Origin: Arachis hypogaea
Lineage: Eukaryota > Streptophyta > Magnoliopsida > Fabales > Fabaceae
Assembly: GCF_003086295.3 (NCBI RefSeq)
Contig: NC_092045.1
Span: 91,774,693 to 91,838,692, forward strand
DNA length: 64,000 nt
Direction: 5' to 3'
The notes under the pieces were generated by a model that saw only the letters and a program-made list of their open reading frames with translations, had not been told where the DNA came from and did no database searches. Shown piece after piece: positions 9,147 to 20,948 of this stretch. The number at the start of each line of letters is the position of its first letter. The stretch's first letter is position 1. Both the position numbers and the translations under genes were made by a program.

Positions 9147-10922
9147 TGGTGGACGAAATTGTGTTTCCTATTTTCTTGTAATTGGATTTTAGAAATTGGC
9201 ACGAGTGGACACAACTCCGTTCAACTAACCAGCAAGTGTACTGGGTCGTCCAAGTAATAAACCTTACGTGAGTAAGGGTCGAATCCACAGAGATTGTTGG
9301 TATGAAGCAAGCTATGGTCACCTTGCAAATCTCAGTTAGGCAGATTAAAAATGGTTTATGGGTTTTCGAATAATTAATAATAAAAAGAAGAAATAATAAA
9401 AGGGATAGAACATTTATGCAGATTCATTGATGGGAATTTCAGATAAGCGGAATGGAGATGCTGTAGAGCTCTCGGACGCCTGCTCTCCTACTCCTTCTAC
9501 TCAATCCTTCTTACTCCTTTCCATGGCAAGCTTTGTATAGGGGTTCACCATCAACTGTGGTTACTTTCATTCCTCACGGGGAAATATCCTGTGCGGCTGT
9601 CACTCGCACAGCTAACCAGTCTGGAGGCATCACCCATGGCTGATGGCTACATCCCATCCTCGCAGTGAAAACTATGCTAACGCACTCTGTCACAGTACGG
9701 CTAATCACCGGTTGGTTCCCGCTCCTACTGGAATAGAATCCCTCTTTTGCGTCTGTCACCAACGCCCAGCAGGTTAAAGTTTGAAGCACGTCACAGTCAT
9801 TCATTATCGGAATCCTACTCGGAACACCACAGACAAGGTTGGACTTTCCGGATTCCCAGGATCCTACTCGGAATACCACAGACAAGGTGAGACTTTCCGG
9901 ATCCTCATAAATGCCGCCATCTATCTAGCTTATACCACGAAGATTCTGTTGGGGAATCTAAGAGATACGCATTCAAGCTCTGTTGCATGTAGAACGGAAG
10001 TGGTTGTCAATCACGCGCGTTCATAAGTGAGAATGATAATGAGGGTAATTTTGACTCATCACATTCATCATGTTCTTGGGTACGAATGAATATCTTGGAA
10101 TAAGAATAAGAGAGATTTGAATAAAAGATAATAGAATTTCATTAATACTTGAGGTACAGCAGAGCTCCACACCCTTAATCTATGGTGTGCAGAAACTCCA
10201 CCGTTGAAAATACATAAGCAAAGAGTTCAGGCATGGCCGAATGGCCAGCCCTCTCTAACGTGATCACAGGATTCAAAATACAATCCAGGATGTCTAATAC
10301 AATAGATAAATGTCCTATATATACTAGACTAGCTACTAGGGTTTACATGAGTAAGTAATTGATGTATAAATCCACTTCCGGGGCCCACTTGGTGTATGCT
10401 TGGGCTGAGCTTGATCATTCCATGAGCTAAGGCATTTCTTGGCGTCAAACTCCAGGTTATGACGTGTTTTGGGCGTTCAACTCCGGATAATGACGTTTTT
10501 CTGGCGTTTAACTCCAGACAGCAACATGTACTTGGCGTTCAACGCCAAGTTACATCGTCATTCTTCGAATAAAGTATGGACTATTATATATTGCTGGAAA
10601 GCCCTGGATGTCTACTTTCCAAAGCCGTTAAGAGCGCGCCAATTGGAGTTCTGTAGCTCCAGAAAATCCATTTCGAGTGCAGGGAGGTCAGATTCCAACA
10701 GCATCAGCAGTCCTTTTGTCAGCCTTCTTCAGAGTTTTGCTCAAATCCCTCAATTTCAGGCAGAATTTACCTGAAATCACAGAAAAACACACAAACTCAT
10801 AGTAAAGTCCAGAAATGTGAATTTATCATAAAAACTAATGAAAACATCCCTAAAAGTAGCTTAAACTTACTAAAAACTATATAAAAACAATGCCAAAAAG
10901 CGTATAAATTATCCGCTCATCA
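9147..10922 (-). repeat. TE4 5' LTR (1776 bp)
   Basis: Same length and structure as 398-2173, with TG...CA ends. It begins (element strand) next to the TSD CCACC at 10923-10927. It carries the four 31-bp-spaced palindromes, the candidate TATA at 10314-10323 and the internal tandem duplication at about 9809-9906. Confidence 0.95.
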
Positions 10923-10927
10923 CCACC
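10923..10927. repeat. Target site duplication of TE4, right copy (CCACC)
   Basis: Matches 393-397 exactly and marks the other edge of the TE4 insertion. Confidence 0.93.
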
Positions 10928-11199
10928 ACATGTAATTAATTATAATTTTATTATTAAGAACTCGAAAAATATAAATTACTTCTTTATTCTAAAAATCTAC
11001 TACTTTATTCATGCCTGATGATGATGAGAAAAATAAATTATAACTTAATTGGAAATAAAATCAAAATAGATATACTAATTACTACTACTACTACTACTAT
11101 ATATCTCCTAAGGTAAATTTCTATAATAACACTATCACAGAGTTAAAGCAAAAAAAATTGGAACTCAACAACCTGTTGTTTTGAGGAGTAGATGTTCCT
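10928..11199 (-). other. TE3 3' region, proximal piece
   Basis: This resumes TE3 after the TE4 insertion. It contains an (ACT)n-like microsatellite near 11081-11100 and AT-rich sequence down to the end of the TE3 second ORF. No gene is seen. Confidence 0.7.
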
Positions 11200-12294
11200 C
11201 TAATTTGTGGGGTGCTTTTCAAGGATTAATTTTTGGCGCTTCAGCTCCCTTAGATCACGCCCTTGCTCTTCTTGTTCCTTACGCAGTTTGCAAAGCATGC
11301 TACATTGATTGTTCTGTTCTTCCTTTATTTGGTCCATAGCTTCTTGCAATTTGGAAATAGAAGCCTCAAGATGTCCCCAATATTCGAATTGAGGGAGTTC
11401 TGGGAGGGCTTCCTGTGCTCTCCTCTTGACTGAATCATCCTGCAGCTGTTGTCTGTCCATTGATATTCTAGTGATTGGCCTCTCAACTGAGATATACTCT
11501 GTTATTCCCATCTTCACTCCGGCATCTTTACAGAGCATAGAAATTAAGCTTGGATAGGCCAATCTGGCGTCCTTGGAATTCCTGTTTGCTATTTTGTATA
11601 GCTCACATGAGATCAGTTGATGGACTTCTACTTCTTTTCCCAACATGATGCAGTGAATCATTACTGCTCTTTTAATGGTAACTTCAGAACGGTTGCTGGT
11701 GGGCAATATGGAACGCCCAATGAAATCTAGCCAGCCTCTGGCTACTGGTTTTAGATCTTCTCTTTTGAGTTGATTTGGGATGCCAGTCGTGCTGGTGGTC
11801 CACCTGGCTTCAGGGATGCATATATCCTCTAGAATCTTGTCCAGGCCTTTATTTACCCTCATCATTCTCCTATTAAAGGAGTTTGGGTCATCTTTCAGTT
11901 GAGGAAGCTTAAATATCTCCCTGATCTTGTTAGGATGGGTATGAACAATCTTCCCTCTGACTAAGGTCCGATGGTCATAGAGAGCAGCTCCAATTATTCT
12001 TTGCCTGTCTGTCTACCATAGATTAGCATAGAACTCCTGAACCATGTTCCTTCCCACTTTCGTTTCAGGATTGGCCAGAATTTCCCAGTTCCTGTTTCGA
12101 ATTTGCTCTTGGATCTCCGGATATTCATCTTCTTTCAGATCAAATTTGACTTCCGGGATCACTGATCTGTGACTCATTATTTTGTAGTAATGGTCTGAAT
12201 GTTCTTTAGTTAAGAACTTCCCTTGATTCCAAAGTGGCTTTGGAGTATTCTCTTTCTTGCCTCTTGGGGTGGGTTGTTTTCCTTTAGGAGCCAT
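11200..12294 (-). pseudogene. TE3 second ORF, homologue of the TE4 ORF, with one nonsense codon
   Basis: Reads in one frame from MAPKGKQPTPRGKK (ATG at 12292-12294) to the stop at 11200, about 364 codons. A single in-frame TAG at 12013-12015 follows FYANLW. It shares VIPEV, MVQEFYAN, LKPVARGWLDFI, TSNRSEVTIKRAVMIH and EVEVHQ with the TE4 protein but is clearly divergent, with a different C-terminal half (MDRQQLQDD and a Glu/Gln/Lys-rich coiled-coil-like tail). The start matches the MAPK start of the other copies. Function is unknown; I recall the family as 'putative plant transposon protein'. Its presence in an autonomous element as well as in non-autonomous ones suggests it matters to the family. 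Confidence 0.82.
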
Positions 12295-12331
12295 GATCTT
12301 AATGAGTATGTTTTTGTGATCACGGATAAAC

Positions 12332-12367
12332 ACACCAAACTTAGAGCTTTGCTTGTCCTCAAGCAAA
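12332..12367 (-). promoter_or_regulatory. Stem-loop plus CTAAGTTTGGTGT module upstream of the TE3 second ORF
   Basis: Element strand: stem TTTGCTTG/CAAGCAAA (8 bp, loop AGGA) followed by GCTCTAAGTTTGGTGTG, about 40 bp before the start codon. The arrangement is the same as in TE4 and TE5, with T-A in the variable stem pair. Confidence 0.7.
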
Positions 12368-12853
12368 AGAGAAGAAAGAAGAGGGATAGGAGGAGAGCAA
12401 GTGTGGCATGGTGATGATGAGAGGGGCGCCGAATTCAATATATAGGGATGGGGTGGGGAATTTTCGAAAATAAGAAAAAGATAAGATAGAAGATATGATT
12501 TATAAAAGATAGATATGATAAGAAAAAGATATAGTTTAAAAAGAGAAAGATATGAATAAAATTTAAAAAGATAAATCTGAATTTTTAATTTTGAAAAAGA
12601 TTTTAAAAAGATAATTGAGTTTTGAAAACAAACTTAAAAGAGTTGGATTGGATTGGAAAACAATTTGTCTTTATGAATTAAGATATATTTGAAATTTTTG
12701 AAAAAGGGATTTTAGAAATTAGGGTTCTTAGAAACTAATTTGATTTTGAAGGATGACATTTTGAAACATGTTTATGCAAGAAATCATGAATTGAAACATA
12801 AAAATTTAGAAAAATTATAAAGAAAAATGAATTTTACCTCCTCCCCACCATCC

Positions 12854-13181
12854 TGGCGTTAAACGCCCAAACGATGCATGTTTTGGGCGTTTAATGCCCA
12901 AATGCTGCTTCTCCTGGGCGTTCAACGCCCAGCTGATGCTTCTTTCTGGCGTTGAACGCCAGGAAGTCCTTTGTCACTGGGCGTTTTTCTGAACGCCCAG
13001 GATGCTAACAATCTGGCGTTAAACGCCCAGAAGGTGCTTCTTTCTGGCGTTCAACGCCCAGAAGATGCTCCTTTCTGGCGTTTAACGCCCAGATGGCTAC
13101 CCTTACTGGCGTTGAACGCCCAGTGGGTGCTTCTTTTGGGCGTTCAACGCCCAAAATGTTTCTTACTGGCTTTTTCACGCC
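12854..13181 (-). repeat. Palindrome array, eleven units, 31-bp period (TE3)
   Basis: Units of (T/G)GGCGTT-N-AACGCC begin at 12854, 12885, 12916, 12947, 12979, 13014, 13045, 13076, 13107, 13138 and 13167 (last degenerate). Eight of the ten spacings are 31 or 32 bp. The array lies between pol and the second ORF. The overlapping frames at 12971-13220 are by-products. Confidence 0.9.
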
Positions 13182-13369
13182 AGTGAGCTTCCAAATTTCC
13201 CTGTAACTCTGTGAATTCAATCAATTGCTATTTTTACCCTTTGAAGATACTTGGACACATACCTGTAAAAAAAGGAAATTTATTCAATTAGTAAATAAAC
13301 TTTGTAAATTGTTGGGTTGCCTCCCAGCAAGCGCTTCTTTATTGTCTTTAGCTGGACTACCACTGAGCT

Positions 13370-14953
13370 CTAACCAAGTCTCAGTTTTGAGCATTCTTGT
13401 TCGAAGTTACTTTCAAGATAATGTTTAATTCTCTGTCCATTAACAATGAACTTTTTGTTAGAGTCATTATCCTGAAGCTCTACGTATCCATATGGTGATA
13501 CACTTGTAATTACATATGGACCTCTCCACCGGGATTTTAATTTCCCGGGGAATAATTTGAGCCTAGAATTAAATAGCAGAACTTTCTGCCCCGGCTCAAA
13601 GACTCTGGATGACAATTTCTTATCATGTCATCTTTTTGCTTTCTCCTTGTAAATTTTTGCATTCTCGAAAGCATTGAGTCTAAATTCCTCTAGCTTATTT
13701 AGCTGGAGTAAACGTTTTTCTCCAGCTAACTTGGCATCATGGTTCAGGAATCTGGTTGCCCAGTAGGCCTTGTGTTCCAGTTCCACTGGCAAGTGACATG
13801 CCTTTCCATACACAAGCTGGTATGGAGAGGTCCCTATAGGGGTCTTGAATGCTGTTCTGTATGCCCACAGAGCATCATCCAAGCTCCTTGCCCAATCTCT
13901 TCTACGGTTAATTACAGTCCGTTCCAGGATTCTTTTGAGTTCTCTATTTGAGACTTCAGCTTGCCCATTAGTCTGTGGGTGATATGGAGTAGCTACCCTG
14001 TGGTTAACTCCATAACGAACCAAAGCAGAGTAAAGCTGTTTATTGCAGAAATGAGTGCCCCCATCACTGATTAATACTCTAGGGGTACCAAATCTGCTGA
14101 AGATGTGTTTCTGGAGGAATTTTAACACTGTTTTAGTGTCATTAGTGGGTGTTGCAATAGCCTCTACCCATTTGGATACATAATCCACTGCCACCAGAAT
14201 ATAAGTGTTTGAGTATGATGGTGGGAAAGGTCCCATGAAGTCAATGCCCCATACATCAAACAACTCAATCTCCAAGATCCCTTGTTGAGGCATGGCATAA
14301 CTGTGAGGTAGATTGCCAGATCTTTGGCAACTGTCACAATTAAGCACAAACACTCGGGAATCTTTATAGAGAGTAGGCCAGTAGAAGCCACTTTGGAGGA
14401 CTCTTGTGGCTGTTCGCTCACTTCCAAAATGTCCTCCATACTGTGATCCATGGCAATGCCAAAGGATCTTCTGCGCTTCTTCTTTAGGCACACATCTACG
14501 GATTACTCCGTCTGCACATCTCTTAAAGAGATACGGCTCATCCCAAAGATAATACTTTGCATCTGTGATCAGCTTCCTTGATTGCTGTCTACTGTACTCT
14601 TTGGGTATGAATCTTACTGCCTTGTAGTTTGCAATGTCTGCAAACCACGACACTTCCTGGATGGCAAAGAGTTGCTCATCCGGAAAGGTTTCAGAGATCT
14701 CAGTGAGAGGGAGGGACGCCCCTTCTACTGGTTCTATTCGGGACAGGTGATCTGCTACTTGATTCTCTGTCCCTTTTCTGTCTCTTATTTCTATATCAAA
14801 CTCTTGCAGAAGCAACATCCATCTTATAAGTCTGGGCTTTGAATCCTGCTTTGTGAGTAGATATTTAAGAGCAGCATGATCAGTATACACAATCACTTTT
14901 GATCCTACTAAATAGGATCTGAATTTGTCAATGGCGTAAACCACTGCAAGTAG
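13370..14953 (-). pseudogene. pol: TE3 pol: RNase H C-terminal part and integrase, two nonsense codons
   Basis: Continues the TE3 polyprotein frame. After TAG at 14954-14956 it reads the rest of RNase H ([20 protein letters not shown]). The integrase follows: a zinc-binding H/C region ([11 protein letters not shown] ... NCDSCQRSG, about residues 163-206 counting from 14944) and the catalytic core [11 protein letters not shown] (Asp 235), LISDGGTHF (Asp 294), [10 protein letters not shown] (Glu 330). The second spacing fits DD35E. A TGA at 13628-13630 after EKAKR is followed in the same frame by SRWRGPYVITSV, the usual C-terminal tail. No frameshift is seen here. The integrase would insert the cDNA into the genome; this copy is broken. 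Confidence 0.9.
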
Positions 14954-16534
14954 CTATTTTTCTGTGGTTGTGTAATTCTTCTGTGCGTCATTTAAAACAC
15001 GGCTGGCATAGTAAATGACGTGCAGAAGCTTGTCATGCCTTTGTCCCAACACTGCACCAATGGCATGGTCACTGGCATCACACATCAATTCAAATGGTAA
15101 TGTCCAGTCTGGTGCAGAGATGATTGGTGCTGTAACCAATTTAGCTTTCAGAGTCTCAAATGCCTGCAGACACTCTTTATCAAAGATAAATGGCGTGTCA
15201 GTAGCTAGCAGGTTGCTCAGAGGTTTGGCGATTTTTGAAAAATCCTTTATAAACCTCCTATAGAATCCTGCATGCCCCAGAAAGCTTCTGATTGCCTTAA
15301 TATTGGCAGGTGATGGTAATTTTTCAATTAACTCTACCTTAGCTTGATCCACCTCTATCCCCTTGTTCGAGATTTTGTGCCCAAGGACAATTCCTTCAGT
15401 CACCATAAAGTGACACTTCTCCCAGTTTAAAACCAGGTTAGTCTCTTGGCATCTCTTTAGAACAAGTGCTAAATGGTTAAGGCAGGAGCTGAATGAGTCT
15501 CCAAATACTGAAAAGTCATCCATGAAGACTTCCAGGAATTTTTCCACCATATCAGAGAAAATTGAGAGCATGCACCTCTGAAAGGTTGCAGGTGCATTGC
15601 ACAGGCCAAATAGCATCCTTCTGTATGCAAATACTCCAGATGGGCAGGTGAATGCCGTTTTCTCCTGATCCTGGGGATCTACTGCAATTTGATTATAACC
15701 TGAATATCCATCCAGGAAGCAGTAGTATTCATGACCTGCTAGTCTTTCTAGCATTTGGTCTATGAATGGTAAAGGAAAATGGTCCTTTTTGGTGGCTGTA
15801 TTGAGCCTTCTATAATCAATACACATACGCCACCCTGTAACTGTTCTTGTAGGAACCAGTTCATTTTTTTCATTGTGAACCACTGTCATGCCTCCCTTTT
15901 TAGGGACGACTTGGACAGGGCTTACCCAGGGGCTGTCAGAAATAGGATAAATAATTCCAGCCTCTAGTAATTTAGTGACTTCCTTTTGCACCACTTCCTT
16001 CATGGCTGGGTTCAGCCGCCTTTGTGGTTAGACCACAGGCTTGGCGTCACCCTCCAATAGGATCTTGTGCATGCATCTGGCTGGACTAATGCCCTTAAGA
16101 TCACTGATGGACCACCCAAGAGCTGTCTTGTGTGTCCTTAGCACTTGAATTAGTGGTTCCTCTTCCTGTGGCTCTAAGGTAGAGCTTATAATTACAGGAA
16201 AGGTATCACCTTCTCCCAGAAATGCATATTTCAAGGATGGTGGTAATGGTTTGAGCTCGGGTTTAGGAGGTTTCTCCTCTTCCTGAGGGATTTTCAGAGG
16301 TTCTACTATTCTTTCTGATTCCTCCAGGTCAGGCTGAACATCTTTAAATATGTCCTCTAGCTCTGATTCGAGACTCTCAGCCATATTGACCTCTCTTACC
16401 AGATAGTCAATAATATCAACACTCATACAGCCATTTGGGGTGTCTGGATGTTGCATGGCTTTGACAATATTCAACTTGAACTCCTCCTCATTGACTCTCA
16501 AGGTTACTTCCCCTTTTTGGACATCAATGAGGGT
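14954..16534 (-). pseudogene. pol: TE3 pol: linker, reverse transcriptase and RNase H start, with nonsense codons
   Basis: Same frame as the upstream Gag-protease. A 157-codon acidic linker (16028-16501) leads to a TAA at 16028-16030. RT follows: WVSPVQVVPKKGG, GWRMCIDYRRLN, FLDGYSGYNQI, FAYRRMLFGLCNAPATFQ and the catalytic FMDD (residues 160-163 counting from 16003), then FLGHAGFYRRFI. The RNase H start (FELMCDASDHAIGAVLGQ) runs to TAG at 14954-14956. The domains are those of Ty3/gypsy Athila-type elements. All key RT motifs remain; only stop codons break it. RT copies the element RNA into cDNA. Confidence 0.9.
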
Positions 16535-18387
16535 TCAGCCAGTTGCTAGGAAAGGTCTTCCTAGAATAAGAGTTGCACTCTTGTGCTCCTCCATTTCCAG
16601 CACTACAAAGTCAGTAGGAAAGGCGAATGGCCCAACCTTGACAATCATGTCTTCAATCACGCCTGATGGGTATTTAATGGAGCCATCAGCAAGTTGAAGA
16701 CATATCCTGGTTGGTTTGATTTCTTCAGTTAAACCAAGCTTTCTGATAGTAGATGCAGGTATTAGGTTGATACTTGCCCCAAGATCACATAAAGCTTGCT
16801 TGGTACAAGTACCCTCTAATGTGCATGGTATCATAAAGCTCCCAGGATCTTTAAGCTTCTCAGGTAAGCTTTTCAGAATGACTGCACTGCATTCTTCAGT
16901 GAGGTAAACTTTTTCAGTTTCCCTCCAATCCTTCTTATGACTTAAGATCTCTTTCATGAACTTAGCATAAGAGGGTATTTGCTCAAGTGCTTCTGCAAAC
17001 GGAATCTTTATTTCAAGAGTCCTGAGATAGTCTGCAAAGCGGGCAAATTGCTTATCCTGTTCCGCTTGGCGGAGTTTTTGAGGATAAGGCATTTTGGCTT
17101 TGTATTCCTCAACCTTAGTTGCTGCAGGTTTATTACCTACAGAAGTGGGTTGGGAAGCCTTTTTAGAAGGGTTGTCATCAGTACTTGTATGTGACTGATC
17201 CCCCACTGGCATTTGAATGCCAGGGGTGGAAGCTGGAGTGGTGTTAGACGCCTTCTCCCCATTTGTTACTGGCGTCTGAACGCCAGAACTATGCTCCCTT
17301 TGGGCGTTCAACGCCGGATTCATGCTTGTTTCTGGCGTTGAACGCCAGGAATGAGCATGGGCTAGGCGTTCAGCGCCAACATTATTTCTCTCTGGGCTCT
17401 GATTGTCCTCAGAGGGATTTTGAGTAGCCATTTGTTCATTTCTTGGCTTCCTGCTGCATTGAAGTGAGGTATTTAATGTTTTCCCACCTCTTAGTTGAAC
17501 TGCTTGGCATTCTTCTGTTATTTGTTTTGATATTTGTTTTTCTGTCTGCTTTAACTGTACTTCCATATTCCTGTTAGCCATTCTTGTTTCCTGTAATAAT
17601 TCCTTGAATTCGGCTAGCTGCTGAGTTAGAAAGTCTAATTGCTGATTGAATTCATTAGCCTGATCCACCGGACTGAGTTCAACAGTTACTGTTTTAGCTT
17701 CTTCTTTCATGGAAGATTCACTGCTTAGGTACAGATGCTGATTTCTTGCAACTGTATCAATAAGCTCTTGAGCTTCTTCAACTGTTTTTCTCATATGTAT
17801 AGATCCACCAGCTGAGTGGTCTAGAGAAATCTGAGCTTTTTCTGTAAGCCCATAGTAGAAGATGTCTAATTGCACCCATTCTGAAAACATTTCAGAGGGG
17901 CATTTTCTTAGCATTTCTCTGTATCTTTCCCAGGCATCATAAAGGGATTCATTATCTCCTTGTTTGAAGCCTTGGATGCTTAGCCTTAGCTGTGTCATCC
18001 GTTTTGGAGGGAAATAGTGATTCAGGAATTTTTCTGACAGCTGTTTCCATGTTTTTATGCTGTTCTTAGGCTGGTTATTTAACCACCTCTTAGCTTGATC
18101 TTTTACAGCAAATGGAAACAGTAATAATCTGTAGACATCCTGATCCACTTCTTTATCATGTACTGTGTCAACAATTTGTAAAAATTGTGCAGAAACTCTG
18201 TAGGTTCTTCATGTGGAAGACCGGAATACTGGCAGTTCTGCTGCACCATGATAATGAGCTGAGGATTCAACTCAAAGCTACTAACTCCAATGGAGGGTAT
18301 ACAGATACTACTCCCATATGAAGTAGTAGTGGGGTTAGCATATGACCCCAAAGTCCTCTTGGACTGTGCATTTCCACTTAATTCCAT
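16535..18387 (-). pseudogene. gag: TE3 Gag-protease, one frameshift and a terminal nonsense codon
   Basis: Starts MELSGNAQSKRTLGSYANP (ATG at 18385-18387). A frameshift near 18180-18190 moves it into the pol frame. After that YRLLLFPFAVKDQAKRWL, LSEKFLNHYFPPKR and YDAWERYREML mark the Retrotrans_gag domain. The protease is near 16770-16800 (LCDLGASINLIPAS) with TLILGRPFLATG just before the in-frame TGA at 16535-16537. The linker at about 17205-17370 is coded by four palindromes spaced 31-32 bp, which is not a codon multiple, so successive units are read in different frames (WRSTP, ALNAQ, GVQTP). Related to TE4 and TE5 Gag but divergent. Confidence 0.88.
17270..17380 (-). repeat. Palindrome array inside TE3 gag coding sequence
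   Basis: Units begin at 17270, 17302, 17333 and 17364 (spacings 32, 31, 31). They are the same palindromes as in the non-coding arrays, here translated as part of the Gag linker. Confidence 0.85.
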
Positions 18388-18569
18388 GATGGAACAAGGG
18401 AGATGATATGTATGTTGATATTATTTATTTTATAGAAGTGGAATAAATAAAAACGGAATATATAAAAATTTGAAAATATTTTGTGAAAATTTTTCGAAAA
18501 ATTTTGAAATTGAAATCTGAATTTTATAAAAAAAAAATTTCGAAAATATAGTTTAAAATTAGTTAGAAA

Positions 18570-18621
<52 letters not shown>

Positions 18622-19395
18622 AATTTTGAATTTTATGATGAAAGAGAAAAACACAAAAAAAAGACACAAGGTTTAAAATTTTTAGATCTAATGCTCCTTA
18701 TTTTCGAAAATTTTGGAGGGAAAACACCAAGGAACACCAAACTTAAAAATTTTAAGATCAAAACACAAAAAAGACTCAAGAACACCTTGAAGATTTACAA
18801 GAACACAAGAACAAAAGAAAGAACACCAAACTTAAAATTTTTAGAAAATTTTACTAAATTTTCGAAAATTATATCAAAATTAACAAGAAAACACCAAACT
18901 TAAAGTTTGGCACAAGATTAAATCAAGAAAGATTATTTTTGAAAGAGATTTTCAAAAGAACTGGTGCCCAATCATCAAGAATATAAACCAATACTCTAGC
19001 CAATTGGGAGTAAATGTAACTCTTGTTTTGAATAGGTATATTCCTTTTGGAAGATTAATGCTTTAGAAAGAACAAAAGTGAAACAAGAAAAGACACAAAA
19101 CAAGAAAAACTCAAGATCAACAAGAAAGATAAACAAGAACAACTTGAAGATCAATGAAGAACAAAGAACACAAGTTCGAAAATTTTTAAAGAAAAATATC
19201 AAATATATAATTGACACCAAACTTAGAACAAGACACTAAACTCACGAAAAAAATTAAAAATTGACAAAGAAAAATAATATTTTTTTGAAAATTTTTTTTA
19301 AAAAGGGATAATAAAAGATGCAATTCTAGTGAAAAGAGGATAAATTCTTCCTAATCTAAGCAACAAAATAAACCTTTAGTTGTTCAAACTCGAAT
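18388..19395 (-). other. TE3 leader (5' UTR)
   Basis: About 1 kb without a gene. It holds a (TA)n microsatellite at about 18572-18615 and several CACCAAACTTAAA words (AAGTTTGGTG on the element strand) near 18727, 18827, 18893 and 19215. Short frames here are low-complexity. Confidence 0.7.
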
Positions 19396-19415
19396 AATCC
19401 CCGGCAACGGCGCCA
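19396..19415 (-). promoter_or_regulatory. TE3 primer-binding site (tRNA-Asp type)
   Basis: Element strand TGGCGCCGTTGCCGGGGATT, six bases inside the LTR end, identical to TE4 and TE5. Confidence 0.88.
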
Positions 19416-19421
19416 AAAACT

Positions 19422-20948
19422 TGGTACACGAATTTGTGATCCGCACATCTAACCAGCAAGTGCACTGGGTCGTCCAAGTAATACCTTACGTGAGTAAGGG
19501 TCGATCCCACGGAGATTATTGGTTTGAATCAAGCTATGTTTATCTTATTATTCTTAGTCAGGATATTAATTAAAATTATCAGTTGGAATTATTAGATTGG
19601 AAAAATAAAAGAGAATAAAAGCGTTACTTGTTGTGCAGTAATGAGAAATATGTTGGAGTTTTGGAGAAGGTTTGTCCTCTGAACTTCAACTCTTCCTTGA
19701 AATCCTTTTCCACACGCAAAGTCCCTTCCATGGCAAGCTCTATGTAGGGTGTCACCGTTGTCAATGGCTACTTCCCATCCTCTCAGTGAAAATGTTCCTA
19801 TGCTCTGTCACAGCACGGCTAATCATCTGTCGGTTCTCAATCAGGTTGGAATAGAATCCAATGATTCTTTTGCGTTTGTCACTAACGCCCAGCCTTCAGG
19901 AGTTTGAAGCTTGTCACAGTCATTCAATCCCAGAATCCTACTCAGAATACCACAGACAAGGTTTAGACTTTCCGGATTCTCATGAATACCACCATCAATC
20001 CGGCTTATACCACGAAGATTCTGAGTAATGAATCTAAGAGATACTCATTCAATCTGATGTAGAACGGAGGTGGTTGTCAGGCACACGTTCATGGATTGAG
20101 GGAGGTGATGAGTGTCACGGATCATCACCTTCTCCATAATTAAGCGCGAATGAACATCTTAGATAAGAACAAGCGTGTTTGAATGGAAAATAAAGGAATT
20201 GTATTAATTCATCGAGACGCTGCAGAGCTCCTCACCCCCAACAATGGAGTTTAGAGACTCATGCCGTCAAAAAGTATGTAATTCAGATCTGAAAAAATGT
20301 CATGAGGTACAAAATAAGTCTCTAAAAGTTGTTTAAATAGTAAACTAGTAACCTAGGTTTACAGAAAATGAGTAAACTGAGATAATCGGTGCCGAAATCC
20401 ACTTCTGGGGCCCACTTGGTGTGTGCTGGGGTTGAGACTAAAGCTATCCACGAACTGTGGCTTTTCTTGGAGTTGAACTCCAAGTTATAACGTGTTTTGG
20501 GCGTTCAACTCCAGATCATGACGTGTTTCTGGCGTTTAACTCCAGACAGCAGCATGTACTTGGCGTTCAATGCCAAGTTGCGTCGTCTATCTTCGCGCAA
20601 AGTATGGACTATTATATATTGCTGGAACGCCTGGATGTCTACTTTCCAACGCCGTTGAGAGTGTGCCAATTGGACTTCTGTAGCTCCAAAAAATCCATTT
20701 CGAGTGCAGGGAGGTCAGAATCCAACAGCATCAGCAGTCCTTTTTCAGCCTAACTCAGATTTTTGCTCAGCTCCTTCAATTTCAGCCAGAAAATACCTGA
20801 AATCACAGAAAAACACACAAACTCATAGTAAAGTCCAGAAATATAATTTTTGCCTAAAAACCAATAATATTCTACTAAAAACCAATTAAAACATACTAAA
20901 ATCTACATGAAATTACCCCTAAAAAGCGTATAAAATATCCGCTCATCA
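19422..20948 (-). repeat. TE3 5' LTR (1527 bp)
   Basis: TG...CA ends on the element strand (TGATGAGCGGATATTTTATACGC ... GTACCA). It shares blocks with the TE4 LTR, including the ggcgtt palindromes at about 20465-20580, but it is about 250 bp shorter and has a single copy of the block duplicated in TE4. GAGCC at 20949-20953 would be the target duplication; the other copy is outside the window. Confidence 0.9.

Larger units (their letters stand above)
398..10922 (-). mobile_element. TE4: complete non-autonomous Athila-like Ty3/gypsy retrotransposon
   Basis: A complete element of 10,525 bp on the minus strand. In element order it has the 5' LTR (9147-10922), PBS (9121-9140), A-rich leader, gag-protease (5313-7601), a palindrome array (4849-5090), a second ORF (3275-4414), a 3' region with a stem-loop module, and the 3' LTR (398-2173). 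Both LTRs are 1776 bp with TG...CA ends, and CCACC flanks the element. There is no reverse transcriptase, RNase H or integrase, and both ORFs are intact. The layout fits what I know of non-autonomous partners of FIDEL in peanut (Feral-like); that name is from memory. Mobilisation would need pol from a relative such as TE3, into which TE4 is inserted. Confidence 0.93.

Noticed and set aside
12854..13181. CRISPR-like array (short repeats, regular spacing)
   Set aside because: The repeats are short degenerate palindromes inside a plant retrotransposon, with no cas genes and retroelement context. It is a phased palindrome array, not CRISPR.
12971..13220. Short ORFs with repeated LNAQ / GVQRP / RLTP peptides
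   Set aside because: These are translations of the palindrome array in different frames; the peptide repeats follow from the 31-bp DNA period.
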